The notes beneath the pieces were generated by a model, which saw nothing but the letters and a program-made list of their open reading frames with translations, was not told the DNA's origin and did not search any database. A stretch of DNA of 64,000 bases from Oceanispirochaeta sp. M1 (GTDB lineage: Bacteria; Spirochaetota; Spirochaetia; DSM-2461). The position numbers and the translations under genes were made by a program. Positions 7,602 through 16,141 of this stretch are shown one piece after another (the first letter of the stretch is position 1; each line of letters begins with the position of its first letter). The DNA is taken from NCBI RefSeq assembly GCF_003346715.1, contig NZ_QQPQ01000019.1, forward strand, positions 45,164 through 109,163, in the 5' to 3' direction.

Positions 7602-8567
7602 ATGAGCAAATTGCCTTTAGATAAACTTCAGGAATGGTCAAACGCAGGACATCGGACAGTTCTGGGAGATACTCTGGTCATGATGGCTGCAGATATTCCC
7701 GAGTTGTGTACAGTAACTGCTGACTTAACACCAACCGCACGTCTTACGAAATTCAGAGATACTTATCCCGACAGGTTTTTCGATGTGGGGATAGCCGAGC
7801 AGAATCTCGTCGACTTCACAGCCGGACTGGCTGTGGAAGGAGTTCTTCCCTTCGCCGTAGCCCTGGCTGCGATAGTCCCCATGAGGGCGGCTGAACAGAT
7901 GCGCGTTACCATGGGTTATATGAATTTGAATGCAAAAGTCATAAGCATTGAAGCAGGCGTAAGATTCGGACCTCTGGGGAATACACATTATGCAATGGAC
8001 GATATGGCAGTTACCCGGGCAATTCCTAATTTTACAGTTATTTCCCCTTCTGATCCTCTGCAGCTGTATAAGGCTCTTTATGCAGTAGCTGAACATGATG
8101 GACCCGTATATATGCGCCTCACAGGAGGTCCCGGATATCCGGTGCTTTACTCTGAGGATTTTGACTTTCAGATTGGTAAAGCCATTGAATACAGACCTGG
8201 TAAGGATGTGGCCATTATTTCAAGCGGTTCGCTCCTTGCAGAGGCTGTCTCTGCAGCAGATATTCTTCAGGAAAAGGGTATTTCAGCAAGAGTCATAGAC
8301 ATGCATACAGTAAAACCACTGGATACTGATATTCTGGACAGTGTTTTTTCTGATAATAAGCTGATTCTTACAGTTGAGGAGCACAGTTCCATTGGAGGAC
8401 TGGGTGCCGCAGTTGCAGAGTATAAGGCAGGATTTTCCAATACTCCCAAACAGATCATTGCCAGTCTTGGAGATAAGTTTCAGAAACTTGGTGATCATGA
8501 ATTCCTATTGAAGGAAAATGGTTTGAAAGCTCCCGAGCTGGCAGCCATTGCGGAAGCCAATTTATAA
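7602..8567 (+). CDS. Transketolase C-terminal subunit, first pair
   Basis: The 321-residue partner subunit carries the pyrimidine-binding and C-terminal transketolase domains. It shows RFFDVGIAEQNLVDFTAGLA (which includes the conserved glutamate that activates ThDP), DDMAVTRAIPNFTVISPSDP and VKPLDTDILDS near the end. It is the last gene of the operon, and a strong terminator follows 25 bases after its stop. The pair resembles the 34491-36295 pair in organisation, so the organism carries at least two split transketolases in separate sugar loci. Confidence 0.88.
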   Translation: MSKLPLDKLQEWSNAGHRTVLGDTLVMMAADIPELCTVTADLTPTARLTKFRDTYPDRFFDVGIAEQNLVDFTAGLAVEGVLPFAVALAAIVPMRAAEQMRVTMGYMNLNAKVISIEAGVRFGPLGNTHYAMDDMAVTRAIPNFTVISPSDPLQLYKALYAVAEHDGPVYMRLTGGPGYPVLYSEDFDFQIGKAIEYRPGKDVAIISSGSLLAEAVSAADILQEKGISARVIDMHTVKPLDTDILDSVFSDNKLILTVEEHSSIGGLGAAVAEYKAGFSNTPKQIIASLGDKFQKLGDHEFLLKENGLKAPELAAIAEANL

Positions 8568-8592
8568 AGCCCATTAATTGTTAATATATATA

Positions 8593-8625
8593 ATGACCCT
8601 GGAGAATAGTGTCAGGGTCATTTTA
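8593..8625. terminator. Rho-independent terminator after the acyl-CoA/transketolase operon
   Basis: AATGACCCTG (8593-8602 region) and CAGGGTCATT (8613-8622) form a 9-10 bp stem followed by TTTATATAA on the plus strand. The minus-strand LacI gene ends 24 bases beyond, so the hairpin probably ends both transcripts. Confidence 0.8.
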
Positions 8626-8648
8626 TATAATTGGTAAAAAGGAGAGTC

Positions 8649-9659
8649 TTATCTTTTACAGGTTGTATTTCTTACAATAAGTTCAGGTTCCAGCAATATT
8701 CTCTGGGGCAGGGTCTTATTGCCTTCATTCTTATTTTTAATTTCATCAAGTACAAGTTTGGTCATTATCCTGCCTATGCTGTACTTAGGCTGTTTGATTG
8801 TTGTCAGCTCAATTTGAGGAAGGTGTGAAAAGCTGATATTATCAAAACCTATGACACCGAAATCTTTTCCGGGTTTTATCCCCTTTTCGGCAAGAAACTG
8901 TAGAACACCAAGTGCCATAACATCATTCCCTGCAAATACAGAATCGATATCTGAGTGTTCTCTAAACATCTGTTTTGCCATGTTGTATCCACTTTTAATA
9001 TTATAGTCACCGATATAAAGCAGTGATTCATCAAATTTTAGAGAGTGTTCTTCATAGGCTTCATAGAATCCGTCTCGTCTATATATTCCGGCACTGGATT
9101 TCCAGGGACCGTGTAATATGGCGGTCTTTTTGTATCCACAGTCAATCAGATGGTTAGCAGCAATAGTTCCACCTTTCTTATTATCTACACTGACCGAGCT
9201 GAATTTATTACTCATCATCCAGGTTTCATATCCGATTACCGGTACATTCACATCTTCAAGCATTTTGGTACTTCGCTCACCAATGGATTTTGCAATAATC
9301 CCATCAACCTGTTTCTGCTGAATAGTATGAATATTGTCAACTTCCTTGTCACTGCTCCAGTTTGAAATAGACAGGAATACATCGTAATTATTGGCATTTG
9401 CAGTTTCAATAATTGCTGTTGTGATCTCTCCGAAAAGGGGATTGATAATATCAGGCATCAGAATACCGATTGTCTTTGTCTCATTGCTTACAAGACCTCT
9501 TGCAATTACGTTGGGATGGTATCCCATTTTTTCTGCGGTCTCCATTACAAGTTTTCGGGTCTCTTCACTGACACCCGGTTTGTTGTTAAGTGCTCTGGAT
9601 ACAGAGGAAAAATTAAGGCCAAGTTTTTGTGCAATATCTTTTATAGTTATTTTCGCCAT
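8649..9659 (-). CDS. LacI-family transcriptional regulator (inositol regulon candidate)
   Basis: The 336 residues have a classic LacI N-terminus: ITIKDIAQKLGLNFSSVSRA, then GYHPNVIARGL hinge-helix residues. A periplasmic-binding-protein-like sensor follows (TIGILMPDIINPLFGEI, GVIGFDNISFSHL, ELTTIKQP). It is divergent from the sugar isomerase/iol genes. Near-identical CG-centred palindromes lie at 9779-9792, 10799-10812 and 2854-2867, upstream of three different transcription units. It is therefore the likely repressor of both the inositol genes and the acyl-CoA/transketolase operon. The inducer is presumably inositol or an early intermediate, which is inference. Confidence 0.87.
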   Translation of the reverse strand: MAKITIKDIAQKLGLNFSSVSRALNNKPGVSEETRKLVMETAEKMGYHPNVIARGLVSNETKTIGILMPDIINPLFGEITTAIIETANANNYDVFLSISNWSSDKEVDNIHTIQQKQVDGIIAKSIGERSTKMLEDVNVPVIGYETWMMSNKFSSVSVDNKKGGTIAANHLIDCGYKKTAILHGPWKSSAGIYRRDGFYEAYEEHSLKFDESLLYIGDYNIKSGYNMAKQMFREHSDIDSVFAGNDVMALGVLQFLAEKGIKPGKDFGVIGFDNISFSHLPQIELTTIKQPKYSIGRIMTKLVLDEIKNKNEGNKTLPQRILLEPELIVRNTTCKR

Positions 9660-9778
9660 TCGACAATGTTCTATTATTTTAACAGTGATGTAAAGCTAAA
9701 TCAGTGACAAAAAATCATGTAAATGCATGAATTTGCGTATCTTTTGTTTACAGAGGTGCGAAATCAGGCAACAATAGG

Positions 9779-9792
9779 GCAATCGTTTGTTT
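9779..9792 (+). promoter_or_regulatory. LacI-type operator before the first isomerase gene
   Basis: GCAATCGTTTGTTT lies 17 bases before the isomerase ATG and within the intergenic region shared with the LacI gene. It differs at one base from GCAAACGTTTGTTT at 10799-10812, which contains the perfect palindrome CAAACGTTTG. Confidence 0.6.
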
Positions 9793-9808
9793 TGATATGG
9801 AGAATCAT

Positions 9809-10711
9809 ATGAAATTAAATTTAGCTGTTGCACCCTGTTCCTGGGGTATCGAAGACCCTGATAACATAAATAATCCCCCCTGGGAAAGGGTGCTGGATGA
9901 AGCAGGGAAATCAGGCTTTACAGCTGTTGAACTGGGACCCTATGGTTACCTGCCCACTGAAGCAGCTCTGTTAAAAAAAAATCTTGATTTCAGGGGTCTG
10001 GAGCTTATTGCCGGTACTATCTATGACAATCTTACAGCCACCGCAGATCTGCAGGCTCTGACACAGAAGACAAAGGGTATCTGCAGTCTGATGTCCAGGG
10101 TTTGTGATGGAGAACAGAACGGATATCTTGTTATTATCGATTCTGTTAAGGACGTAAGGAATACTACTGCAGGTCATTCGGAATCGGCAGTCAGGCTGCC
10201 AGCCGATGAATGGAAGCAGATGATGGATAATATTAAAGTGATTTCGAAGGTTGCCGGAGAGTATGGGGTCAGACCTGTAATTCATCCCCATGCGGGGGGT
10301 TATATAGAATTTATGGATGAAACTGATAGATTCCTGAATGATATTTCAGAAGATATTGCAGGGCTGTGTCTCGATACAGGTCATCTTTATTATGCAGGTG
10401 ACAATCCTGCTGAAGTTCTTACAAAATTGTCCTCAAGACTGGAATATGTACATTTTAAAGATATAAATTCTTCTGTTTATGAAAGAGCATTAAGTGAAAA
10501 TATGGGCTTTTTCGATGCCTGTAATCTGGGTGTCATGTGCTCAATCGGTGCAGGGTGTGTAGACTATAATTCTATTTTTTCTGCTCTGGACGGCATGAAA
10601 TATGATGGATGGGTGACAATCGAACAGGAGCGAGATCCTAAAAATTCAGCCGGGACATTGGAAGATCTCAGGAATAGCCATGGATATCTTATTGATTCAT
10701 TGAAGGGTTGA
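9809..10711 (+). CDS. Sugar phosphate isomerase/epimerase family protein (IolE/IolH-like)
   Basis: The ATG at 9809 follows GGAGA with good spacing; the ATG at 9797 lies on top of that ribosome binding site and is rejected. The 300 residues form an AP-endonuclease-2-type TIM barrel. It has APCSWGIEDP near the N-terminus, as in inosose dehydratases, the metal ligands in VIHPHAGGYIEF and LCLDTGHLYYAG, then YVHFKDI and a C-terminal WVTIEQERDP. It may act on an inosose or a related keto-cyclitol. A separate, more typical IolE is encoded at 20913, so this copy may handle a different stereoisomer. Confidence 0.75.
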   Translation: MKLNLAVAPCSWGIEDPDNINNPPWERVLDEAGKSGFTAVELGPYGYLPTEAALLKKNLDFRGLELIAGTIYDNLTATADLQALTQKTKGICSLMSRVCDGEQNGYLVIIDSVKDVRNTTAGHSESAVRLPADEWKQMMDNIKVISKVAGEYGVRPVIHPHAGGYIEFMDETDRFLNDISEDIAGLCLDTGHLYYAGDNPAEVLTKLSSRLEYVHFKDINSSVYERALSENMGFFDACNLGVMCSIGAGCVDYNSIFSALDGMKYDGWVTIEQERDPKNSAGTLEDLRNSHGYLIDSLKG

Positions 10712-10798
10712 TCTAATTAACTTTGATGTCTTGGAAAGAAAGTTTGGAAATTCACAAAGAAATTATTTGACAAATTCCTGAAGTCGTTTAATAATGAA

Positions 10799-10812
10799 GC
10801 AAACGTTTGTTT
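10799..10812 (+). promoter_or_regulatory. LacI-type operator before the binding-protein gene
   Basis: GCAAACGTTTGTTT contains the perfect 10-base palindrome CAAACGTTTG at 10800-10809. It lies in the 154-base gap before the ABC transporter genes, 54 bases ahead of the ATG, and so could control a separate transporter promoter. Confidence 0.65.
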
Positions 10813-10865
10813 GAATTGTGGGATTTTGTCGCATTCAGATAACAAAAAAACGGAGGAATTTTTTT

Positions 10866-11816
10866 ATGAATAAGAAAATTATAATAGGAGTTGCAGTACT
10901 GGTTGTGCTCATCGTATCTATTGTTTTTGTAGTCACTGGGAGACAGGGTCAGGAAAGCAAAACATTGAAAATTGGTGCTGCAATGAGTAGTTTTTCTGAT
11001 AAAGGACAAACTTATCTTCAAGACGGAGTTCGCGCTTTTGATGCTGAATATGATGATGTAGAAATTATTATGACAGATGCAAAAGATGACCCCGCAGTTC
11101 AGCTGAATCAGGTTGAAACACTTCTGGTTAAGGGTGTCGATGCTATTCTGATTGTACCTGTTGATATTTCTGCACTGAAGCCTGTTTTCAAGAAATGTAA
11201 AGAAGATGGCGTAAAACTGGTAATTGCCAACAGAATGCCCGCTGAAGAATTTCATAATGAGTTTGATGTATATACAGGTTCTGAATCAATTCAGGCAGGT
11301 ATTCTTCAGGCCGAGTGGGTTGCCGAAGCCATGCAGCCCGAGGGTGGAACAGTCGGTATCCTGATGGGACCATTGGGACATGAAGCTGCCCGTATGAGAA
11401 CTGAAGGTAATAAGCAGGTCTTTGCTAAATACGACAATATTGAAATCGTCATGGACGCTGTAGCCAGCTGGGATAGAGCCAAAGGAATGCAGGTTGCGGA
11501 AAACTGGATTCAGAGCGGTGCTAATCTTGACGCTATCCTCTGTAATAATGATGAAATGGCTATTGGAACTCTTCTGGCTGCTGAAGGTGCAAACCTTGCG
11601 GATGCAGATATCATTATCGCCGGTGTAGATGCCACTCCCGATGCTCTTGAGTATCTTGGTAAAGGTCTGGATGTAACAGTATTCCAGAACATGAATGCCC
11701 AGGGATACAACGGTGCAGCGGCTGCATATAAACTGGCAAAAGGTGAGAGTGTTGAAAAGTGGGACTGGATTCCCTTTGAAACTGTTGATCCTGCAAATAT
11801 GAGTGAATATAAATAA
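10866..11816 (+). CDS. ABC sugar/inositol transporter substrate-binding protein (RbsB type)
   Basis: The ATG at 10866 follows CGGAGGAATT and gives 316 residues. An N-terminal hydrophobic segment (IIIGVAVLVVLIVSIVFVV) directs export and may stay as an anchor, since no lipobox cysteine is visible. The rest is a type I periplasmic binding protein: LKIGAAMSSFSDKG, LVKGVDAILIVPVD and AILCNNDEMAIG. It should deliver substrate to the ATPase and permease encoded next. The iol genes downstream point to myo-inositol or a related cyclitol. A strong hairpin follows the gene, which would favour higher binding-protein expression. Confidence 0.85.
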   Translation: MNKKIIIGVAVLVVLIVSIVFVVTGRQGQESKTLKIGAAMSSFSDKGQTYLQDGVRAFDAEYDDVEIIMTDAKDDPAVQLNQVETLLVKGVDAILIVPVDISALKPVFKKCKEDGVKLVIANRMPAEEFHNEFDVYTGSESIQAGILQAEWVAEAMQPEGGTVGILMGPLGHEAARMRTEGNKQVFAKYDNIEIVMDAVASWDRAKGMQVAENWIQSGANLDAILCNNDEMAIGTLLAAEGANLADADIIIAGVDATPDALEYLGKGLDVTVFQNMNAQGYNGAAAAYKLAKGESVEKWDWIPFETVDPANMSEYK

Positions 11817-11833
11817 TATTTTTTTTTGAATAA

Positions 11834-11863
11834 GAGGGGAGCGATTTTCGCTCCCCTCGCTTT
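11834..11863 (+). terminator. Hairpin after the binding-protein gene (attenuator)
   Basis: GAGGGGAGCG (11834-11843) and CGCTCCCCTC (11849-11858) form a perfect 10-bp stem with an ATTTT loop, followed by GCTTTAAT. It lies within the operon between the binding protein and ATPase genes, so partial termination is likely. Confidence 0.75.
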
Positions 11864-11899
11864 AATAAGACGTAAGTTATTTAAGAAGCGGGAGTCTTT

Positions 11900-13405
11900 A
11901 TGAGTACGGAAAATGTCCTGGAGATGAGAGGTGTTTCAAAATCCTTTCCGGGTGTAAAAGCATTAAAAAATGTTGATCTTTCTATTAGAAAGGGAACCGT
12001 ACACGCTCTTATGGGTGAAAACGGAGCGGGTAAATCCACTTTGATGAAGATCCTTTATGGTGTGTATCAGCCTGATGAGGGCGAAGTAATTTTTAAGGGC
12101 AGTCCCTATGTGGTAAAAAGCCCTATTGATGCCCTTAACGGTGGTATCAGTATGATTCCCCAGGAAATAAGCCCTGTGCCGAATCTGACCGTTGCCAGTA
12201 ATGTTTTTTTAGGTAAAGAGATCACTACGGGACGTGGTTTTAATCTTGTAAATCAGAAACAGATGGTAAAAGAGACTCAAGCCCTGTTTGATGAATTAGA
12301 AATAGATATCGACCCCACGGTTATGATGTCTGAAATAAGTATTGCAAATGCTCAGCTTGTTGCTATTGCAACAGCTGTATCCTATAACACGGATCTGGTT
12401 ATCATGGATGAACCAACCTCCGCCTTAACAGAAAAAGAGATTGATAAGCTCTACAAGATCATCAAAGATCTTAAAGAGAAGAAAAAAATCGCTATCATAT
12501 ATATATCACATAAACTGGATGAAATTTTCTCCATTTGTGATGAAGTATCTGTTCTCAGGGATGGTGAGTATATCGGTTCAGATCTGATTGAAAATTTTAA
12601 CAAGGACAGTCTGATCAGTATGATGGTCGGACGATCTATGGATGAATTTTTTCATAAGGAAATTGTCGAAATCGGTGAAGTAGTTCTTGAGGTTAAGAAT
12701 CTGACTCTATCTAAAAAGTTTGAAAACATCAGTTTTAAACTCAGACAGGGAGAAGTTCTGGGAGTTGCCGGGCTGATGGGTGCCGGACGTACAGAGGTTA
12801 TGGAAGCCATATTCGGCTTTGTACCCGCAGAATCCGGTGAAATATATATGGATGGAGTAAAGGTTGATATTAAAGAACCTATTGATGCCATCAATCATGG
12901 TATTGCCTTTGTAACGGAAGACAGGAAGCAGACAGGTATTTTTCCTGAACTGTCCATCAAAGACAATATAATCATGCCCGATGTGAGCACTTATCTGAAG
13001 CATGGACTTCTTGATGCTAAGAAAATAAAGAAAAACTGCCAGGACCAGAGAGAGGCTATTTCAATCAAGACGCCCACCCTGGAACAGCTTATAAAGAATC
13101 TATCAGGTGGTAATCAGCAGAAAGTACTGATTTCGCGCTGGCTTCTGACAACACCGGAAGTTCTGATTCTTGATGAACCCACCAGGGGTATCGATGTGGG
13201 TGCTAAATCCGAGATTCATCGACTGATCGGTGAGCTCGCAAAAATGGGTAAAAGTATCATAATGGTTTCTTCTGAAATGCCCGAGATACTCTCCATGAGT
13301 GACAGAATTATGGTCATGCATGAAGGGAAATATTCCGGTGAAATTAATCGGGATGAAGCAACACAGGAAAAAATACTACAGCTTGCCACTGGCGAACAGC
13401 TGTAA
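11900..13405 (+). CDS. Sugar/inositol ABC transporter ATPase (RbsA/MglA type, two ABC domains)
   Basis: The 501 residues contain two fused nucleotide-binding domains. The first has Walker A GENGAGKST and Walker B LVIMDEPTSAL, with a degenerate signature. The second has a degenerate Walker A (GLMGAGRTE) but an intact signature LSGGNQQK and LILDEPTRGID. This asymmetry is normal for carbohydrate uptake CUT2 ATPases. It should energise import by the 13429 permease with the 10866 binding protein. Confidence 0.9.
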   Translation: MSTENVLEMRGVSKSFPGVKALKNVDLSIRKGTVHALMGENGAGKSTLMKILYGVYQPDEGEVIFKGSPYVVKSPIDALNGGISMIPQEISPVPNLTVASNVFLGKEITTGRGFNLVNQKQMVKETQALFDELEIDIDPTVMMSEISIANAQLVAIATAVSYNTDLVIMDEPTSALTEKEIDKLYKIIKDLKEKKKIAIIYISHKLDEIFSICDEVSVLRDGEYIGSDLIENFNKDSLISMMVGRSMDEFFHKEIVEIGEVVLEVKNLTLSKKFENISFKLRQGEVLGVAGLMGAGRTEVMEAIFGFVPAESGEIYMDGVKVDIKEPIDAINHGIAFVTEDRKQTGIFPELSIKDNIIMPDVSTYLKHGLLDAKKIKKNCQDQREAISIKTPTLEQLIKNLSGGNQQKVLISRWLLTTPEVLILDEPTRGIDVGAKSEIHRLIGELAKMGKSIIMVSSEMPEILSMSDRIMVMHEGKYSGEINRDEATQEKILQLATGEQL

Positions 13406-13428
13406 TTCTTAAGGAGGTTTTGTAGACC

Positions 13429-14418
13429 ATGACTCAGCAAAATACATTAGGAAGGCCCTCAATAGGTGCTTTCATGAGTAAATATGGAATCGTAGTTATT
13501 TTTATTGGAATGTGTCTGATTTTATCAATAGTATCACCGGCATTTCGTTCCATGAGGAATGTCACCAATGTAATCCGTCAGGTTTCTATTATCGGTATTG
13601 TTTCCATGGGTGTTACATTTTGTATTATTACAACTGGTATAGATCTTTCTTCCGGTTCAATGATTGCCTTGATTTCAGTTGTTGTGGCATCTTTGTCACA
13701 GAACTCAGTTAACCCTGATCAACCTATCAGTGTTGTTATGCCAATAGCTTTTGGTATTGGCATCGCTCTTATCCTCGGTCTGGCTTTAGGATCTGTAAAC
13801 GGAACACTCCATGCTTATGGAAAGATCCCGCCCTTTATTGCCACTCTGGGTATGATGACAGTCGCCCGTGGAGCCGCAGCACTCTTTACACAGGGACGTC
13901 CTGTGGGTGATTTGAAAGATACTTTTACTTTTATCGGTACAGGAAACTTTCTGAATGTTCCCCTTCCGATCTTAATTTATATTGCTATGGGAATACTGTC
14001 TCATATCTTATTGAGCAAGACAAAATTCGGACGCCATGTCTTTGCAATCGGTGGTAATGAACAGGCCGCCAGGATCTGCGGTATCAATGTTAGAAAAACA
14101 CTGGTCAAGGTATATGCCTATGCCGGATTCCTGACAGCTGTATCTGCAATTCTTCTTACAGCCAGAACTTCTGCAGGTAACCCCACATACGGAGTTTCCT
14201 ACGAACTTGATGCTATTGCTTCTACTGTTATCGGCGGTACTTCCCTCAGCGGTGGTATCGGATCTATTCCCTTCTGTGTTATCGGTGCTCTGATTATCGG
14301 TGTATTGAATAACGGTATGGACCTTCTGGGTGTGAATGCCTACTGGCAGCAGATTGCGAAAGGTGTGATTATCGTCGTTGCTGTTCTTATTGATGCCCGT
14401 AAACAGAAAAGAAAGTAA
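13429..14418 (+). CDS. Sugar/inositol ABC transporter permease (RbsC type)
   Basis: The 329-residue hydrophobic protein has about eight to ten membrane segments. It shows CUT2 permease motifs: TGIDLSSGSMIALISV, GSVNGTLHAYGKIPPFIATLG, AIGGNEQAARICGINV and ASTVIGGTSLSGG. The gene starts 24 bases after the ATPase stop with AAGGAGG and is followed by a terminator-like stem. It completes the binding protein-ATPase-permease set for presumed inositol uptake. Confidence 0.9.
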   Translation: MTQQNTLGRPSIGAFMSKYGIVVIFIGMCLILSIVSPAFRSMRNVTNVIRQVSIIGIVSMGVTFCIITTGIDLSSGSMIALISVVVASLSQNSVNPDQPISVVMPIAFGIGIALILGLALGSVNGTLHAYGKIPPFIATLGMMTVARGAAALFTQGRPVGDLKDTFTFIGTGNFLNVPLPILIYIAMGILSHILLSKTKFGRHVFAIGGNEQAARICGINVRKTLVKVYAYAGFLTAVSAILLTARTSAGNPTYGVSYELDAIASTVIGGTSLSGGIGSIPFCVIGALIIGVLNNGMDLLGVNAYWQQIAKGVIIVVAVLIDARKQKRK

Positions 14419-14427
14419 GTCTTTGTT

Positions 14428-14471
14428 TACCTGGACCTTTCATCCGCTTAGCTCCGGGAGGAAGGTCCAGG
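14428..14471 (+). terminator. Terminator-like stem after the transporter genes
   Basis: ACCTGGACCTT (14428-14438) pairs with AAGGTCCAGGT (14461-14471), an 11-bp perfect stem with a 22-base loop, followed by ATTTATCC. It separates the importer genes from the catabolic iol genes, which must then rely on read-through or their own promoter. Confidence 0.6.
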
Positions 14472-14520
14472 TATTTATCCATAAATAAACGGATCGCTTA
14501 TAGCACTGGGAGAGTCATTT

Positions 14521-15204
14521 ATGGCAGTTATTACAATTTCTAGAAAACTCGGCAGTATGGGGACATATGTCGGTAGAAAACTGGCTGAAAAGCTGGGATA
14601 TGATTATATAGATAAAAATCATCTTTCAAAGATAATGAAAGAATATGGCTTCAGTAAATTTGATAACATTTATGATACCATCCCGAGTATGCGGGAAAGG
14701 TATGATGAATACCGTGAAATGACAATCAATTTTCTGGCTGAGGTTATTCTTGCTGTTGCACAGCATGATAACGTTGTAATTGCCGGACGAGGAAGTTTTG
14801 GACTCCTCGACAGTTATTCAGATGTAATCAATATTCGTATCAAGGCTCCTGAATCCTGCAGAGTACACCGAATCATGGAAGATCGTAATTTATCTGATAG
14901 GGATGCCCGGACACTGGTCCGGGAAAATGATAAGGTTCGCCGTTCCTTTGTAGAATCAGATTTTCGTTTTGATTACAACAATTCGACCGAGTTTGACCTT
15001 ATTCTCGATACAAGTATTATTCCACCGGACCTATGTGTTGACTGGATATCCCAGGCCTATGATGTGACCAATGGAAAACGTGATGACGACAGACCCAGTG
15101 TTAAAACACTGAATATTGAGAAAGTGCTGGCCAAACACGTGTCAGAAATGCTGGAACGATTTCGTGAGAATAAAGAAGTCATTGAGAATAGAACTGAGGA
15201 ATAA
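14521..15204 (+). CDS. Cytidylate kinase-like family protein
   Basis: The 227-residue protein resembles the 'cytidylate kinase-like' family: MAVITISRKLGSMGTYVGRK (degenerate P-loop), KLGYDYIDKNHL, VVIAGRGSFGLL, and an arginine-rich lid region with HRIMEDRN. The N-terminal SRKLGSMG replaces the standard GxxGxGKS loop, so true CMP kinase activity is doubtful. It sits between the importer and iolB. Its role in inositol metabolism is unknown; it might phosphorylate a small molecule or act as a sensor. Confidence 0.7.
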   Translation: MAVITISRKLGSMGTYVGRKLAEKLGYDYIDKNHLSKIMKEYGFSKFDNIYDTIPSMRERYDEYREMTINFLAEVILAVAQHDNVVIAGRGSFGLLDSYSDVINIRIKAPESCRVHRIMEDRNLSDRDARTLVRENDKVRRSFVESDFRFDYNNSTEFDLILDTSIIPPDLCVDWISQAYDVTNGKRDDDRPSVKTLNIEKVLAKHVSEMLERFRENKEVIENRTEE

Positions 15205-15323
15205 AGCTCTGAGAGCGGCCTCCGATCAGCATAGTAATACATCAGAAAGCAGAAATTAATAGAGCTCATAATTATTGAATCTTGAATCATAGGATGGAGC
15301 TGTCCTTTCAGGAAGGAGAAGAA

Positions 15324-16130
15324 ATGGATTTAGAAGGCAAATGTAAGATAAGAAATAAAAATGGTTTCACCAAAGGATATACCGAAATTGTTTCAGAAAT
15401 GAGCAATCCGGAAATGCTGATGACTTTTGGTGTTCTCAAATTGATGAAGGGTGATACTTTCAGCAATGATGAAAATCTGGAAAGAATTTTTTTACTGCTC
15501 CAGGGAGAAGTTGAACTCTCCTGGGATGGGAACAAAGAGATTGTGAAGCGGGGTAATCTCTATGATGATGATCCCAGAACCCTTCATCTTCCCCCCAATA
15601 TTGAACTCACCATGAAATGCCTTGAAGACAATACTGAGTTTACCGTCCACAAGACAGAGAATGAAAAGGTCTTTCCTTCAAAACTATATGCCTCGGCAGA
15701 GCTTAGAAAAGAGACCCGGGGCAAGGGAACCATGAACGAAACAGGTACCAGGCTGGTTCGAACAATCCTTGATGTTTCCATTACCGGTGATGCAAATTTT
15801 ATGATTGGTGAAGATGTTCATTATCCCGGAAAATGGGCAGGTTTTCCTTCTCATTCCCATAATCAGCCCGAAATCTATTTTTACAGATTTCTTCCCGAAA
15901 ATGGATTCGGTCTCTTAAAACTGGGTGATGAAGGTGTATGCATGGAGCAGAATGATACAGTCATTATCCCACCGGATCTTGTACATCCTCAGGTGGCCGC
16001 ACCAGGTTATGCAATGTACTTTCTCTGGGTTATTCGCCATCTGAAAGATAATCCCTATATCTCACCCAATTTTGAAGAACAGCATCTCTGGGCTGAAAAG
16101 CCTGGTGCAAAAATCTGGCCGGATAGATAG
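15324..16130 (+). CDS. iolB: 5-deoxy-glucuronate isomerase
   Basis: The ATG at 15324 follows AAGGAG and gives 268 residues, the usual IolB length; an earlier ATG at 15282 lacks a ribosome binding site. The protein is a bicupin of the KduI/IolB family. SHSHNQPEIYFYRF supplies the metal-binding histidines and glutamate, followed by NDTVIIPPDLVHPQVAAPGY. IolB converts 5-deoxy-D-glucuronate, the IolD product, to 2-deoxy-5-keto-D-gluconate, the IolC substrate. It opens the catabolic block iolB-iolC-iolJ-iolD-iolG-iolE. Confidence 0.9.
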   Translation: MDLEGKCKIRNKNGFTKGYTEIVSEMSNPEMLMTFGVLKLMKGDTFSNDENLERIFLLLQGEVELSWDGNKEIVKRGNLYDDDPRTLHLPPNIELTMKCLEDNTEFTVHKTENEKVFPSKLYASAELRKETRGKGTMNETGTRLVRTILDVSITGDANFMIGEDVHYPGKWAGFPSHSHNQPEIYFYRFLPENGFGLLKLGDEGVCMEQNDTVIIPPDLVHPQVAAPGYAMYFLWVIRHLKDNPYISPNFEEQHLWAEKPGAKIWPDR

Positions 16131-16141
16131 GAGAAACTGGA

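Noticed and set aside
2890..8567. Complete sulfoquinovose (sulfo-transketolase) pathway
   Set aside because: Although an acylating dehydrogenase and split transketolase are present, no sulfoquinovosidase or sulfosugar isomerase is seen here, and the CoA-transferase and HMG-CoA-lyase-like genes do not fit; kept only as an alternative to test.
15282..15323. Longer iolB start at 15282
   Set aside because: The upstream ATG lacks a ribosome binding site, while the ATG at 15324 has AAGGAG at good distance and gives the normal family length.
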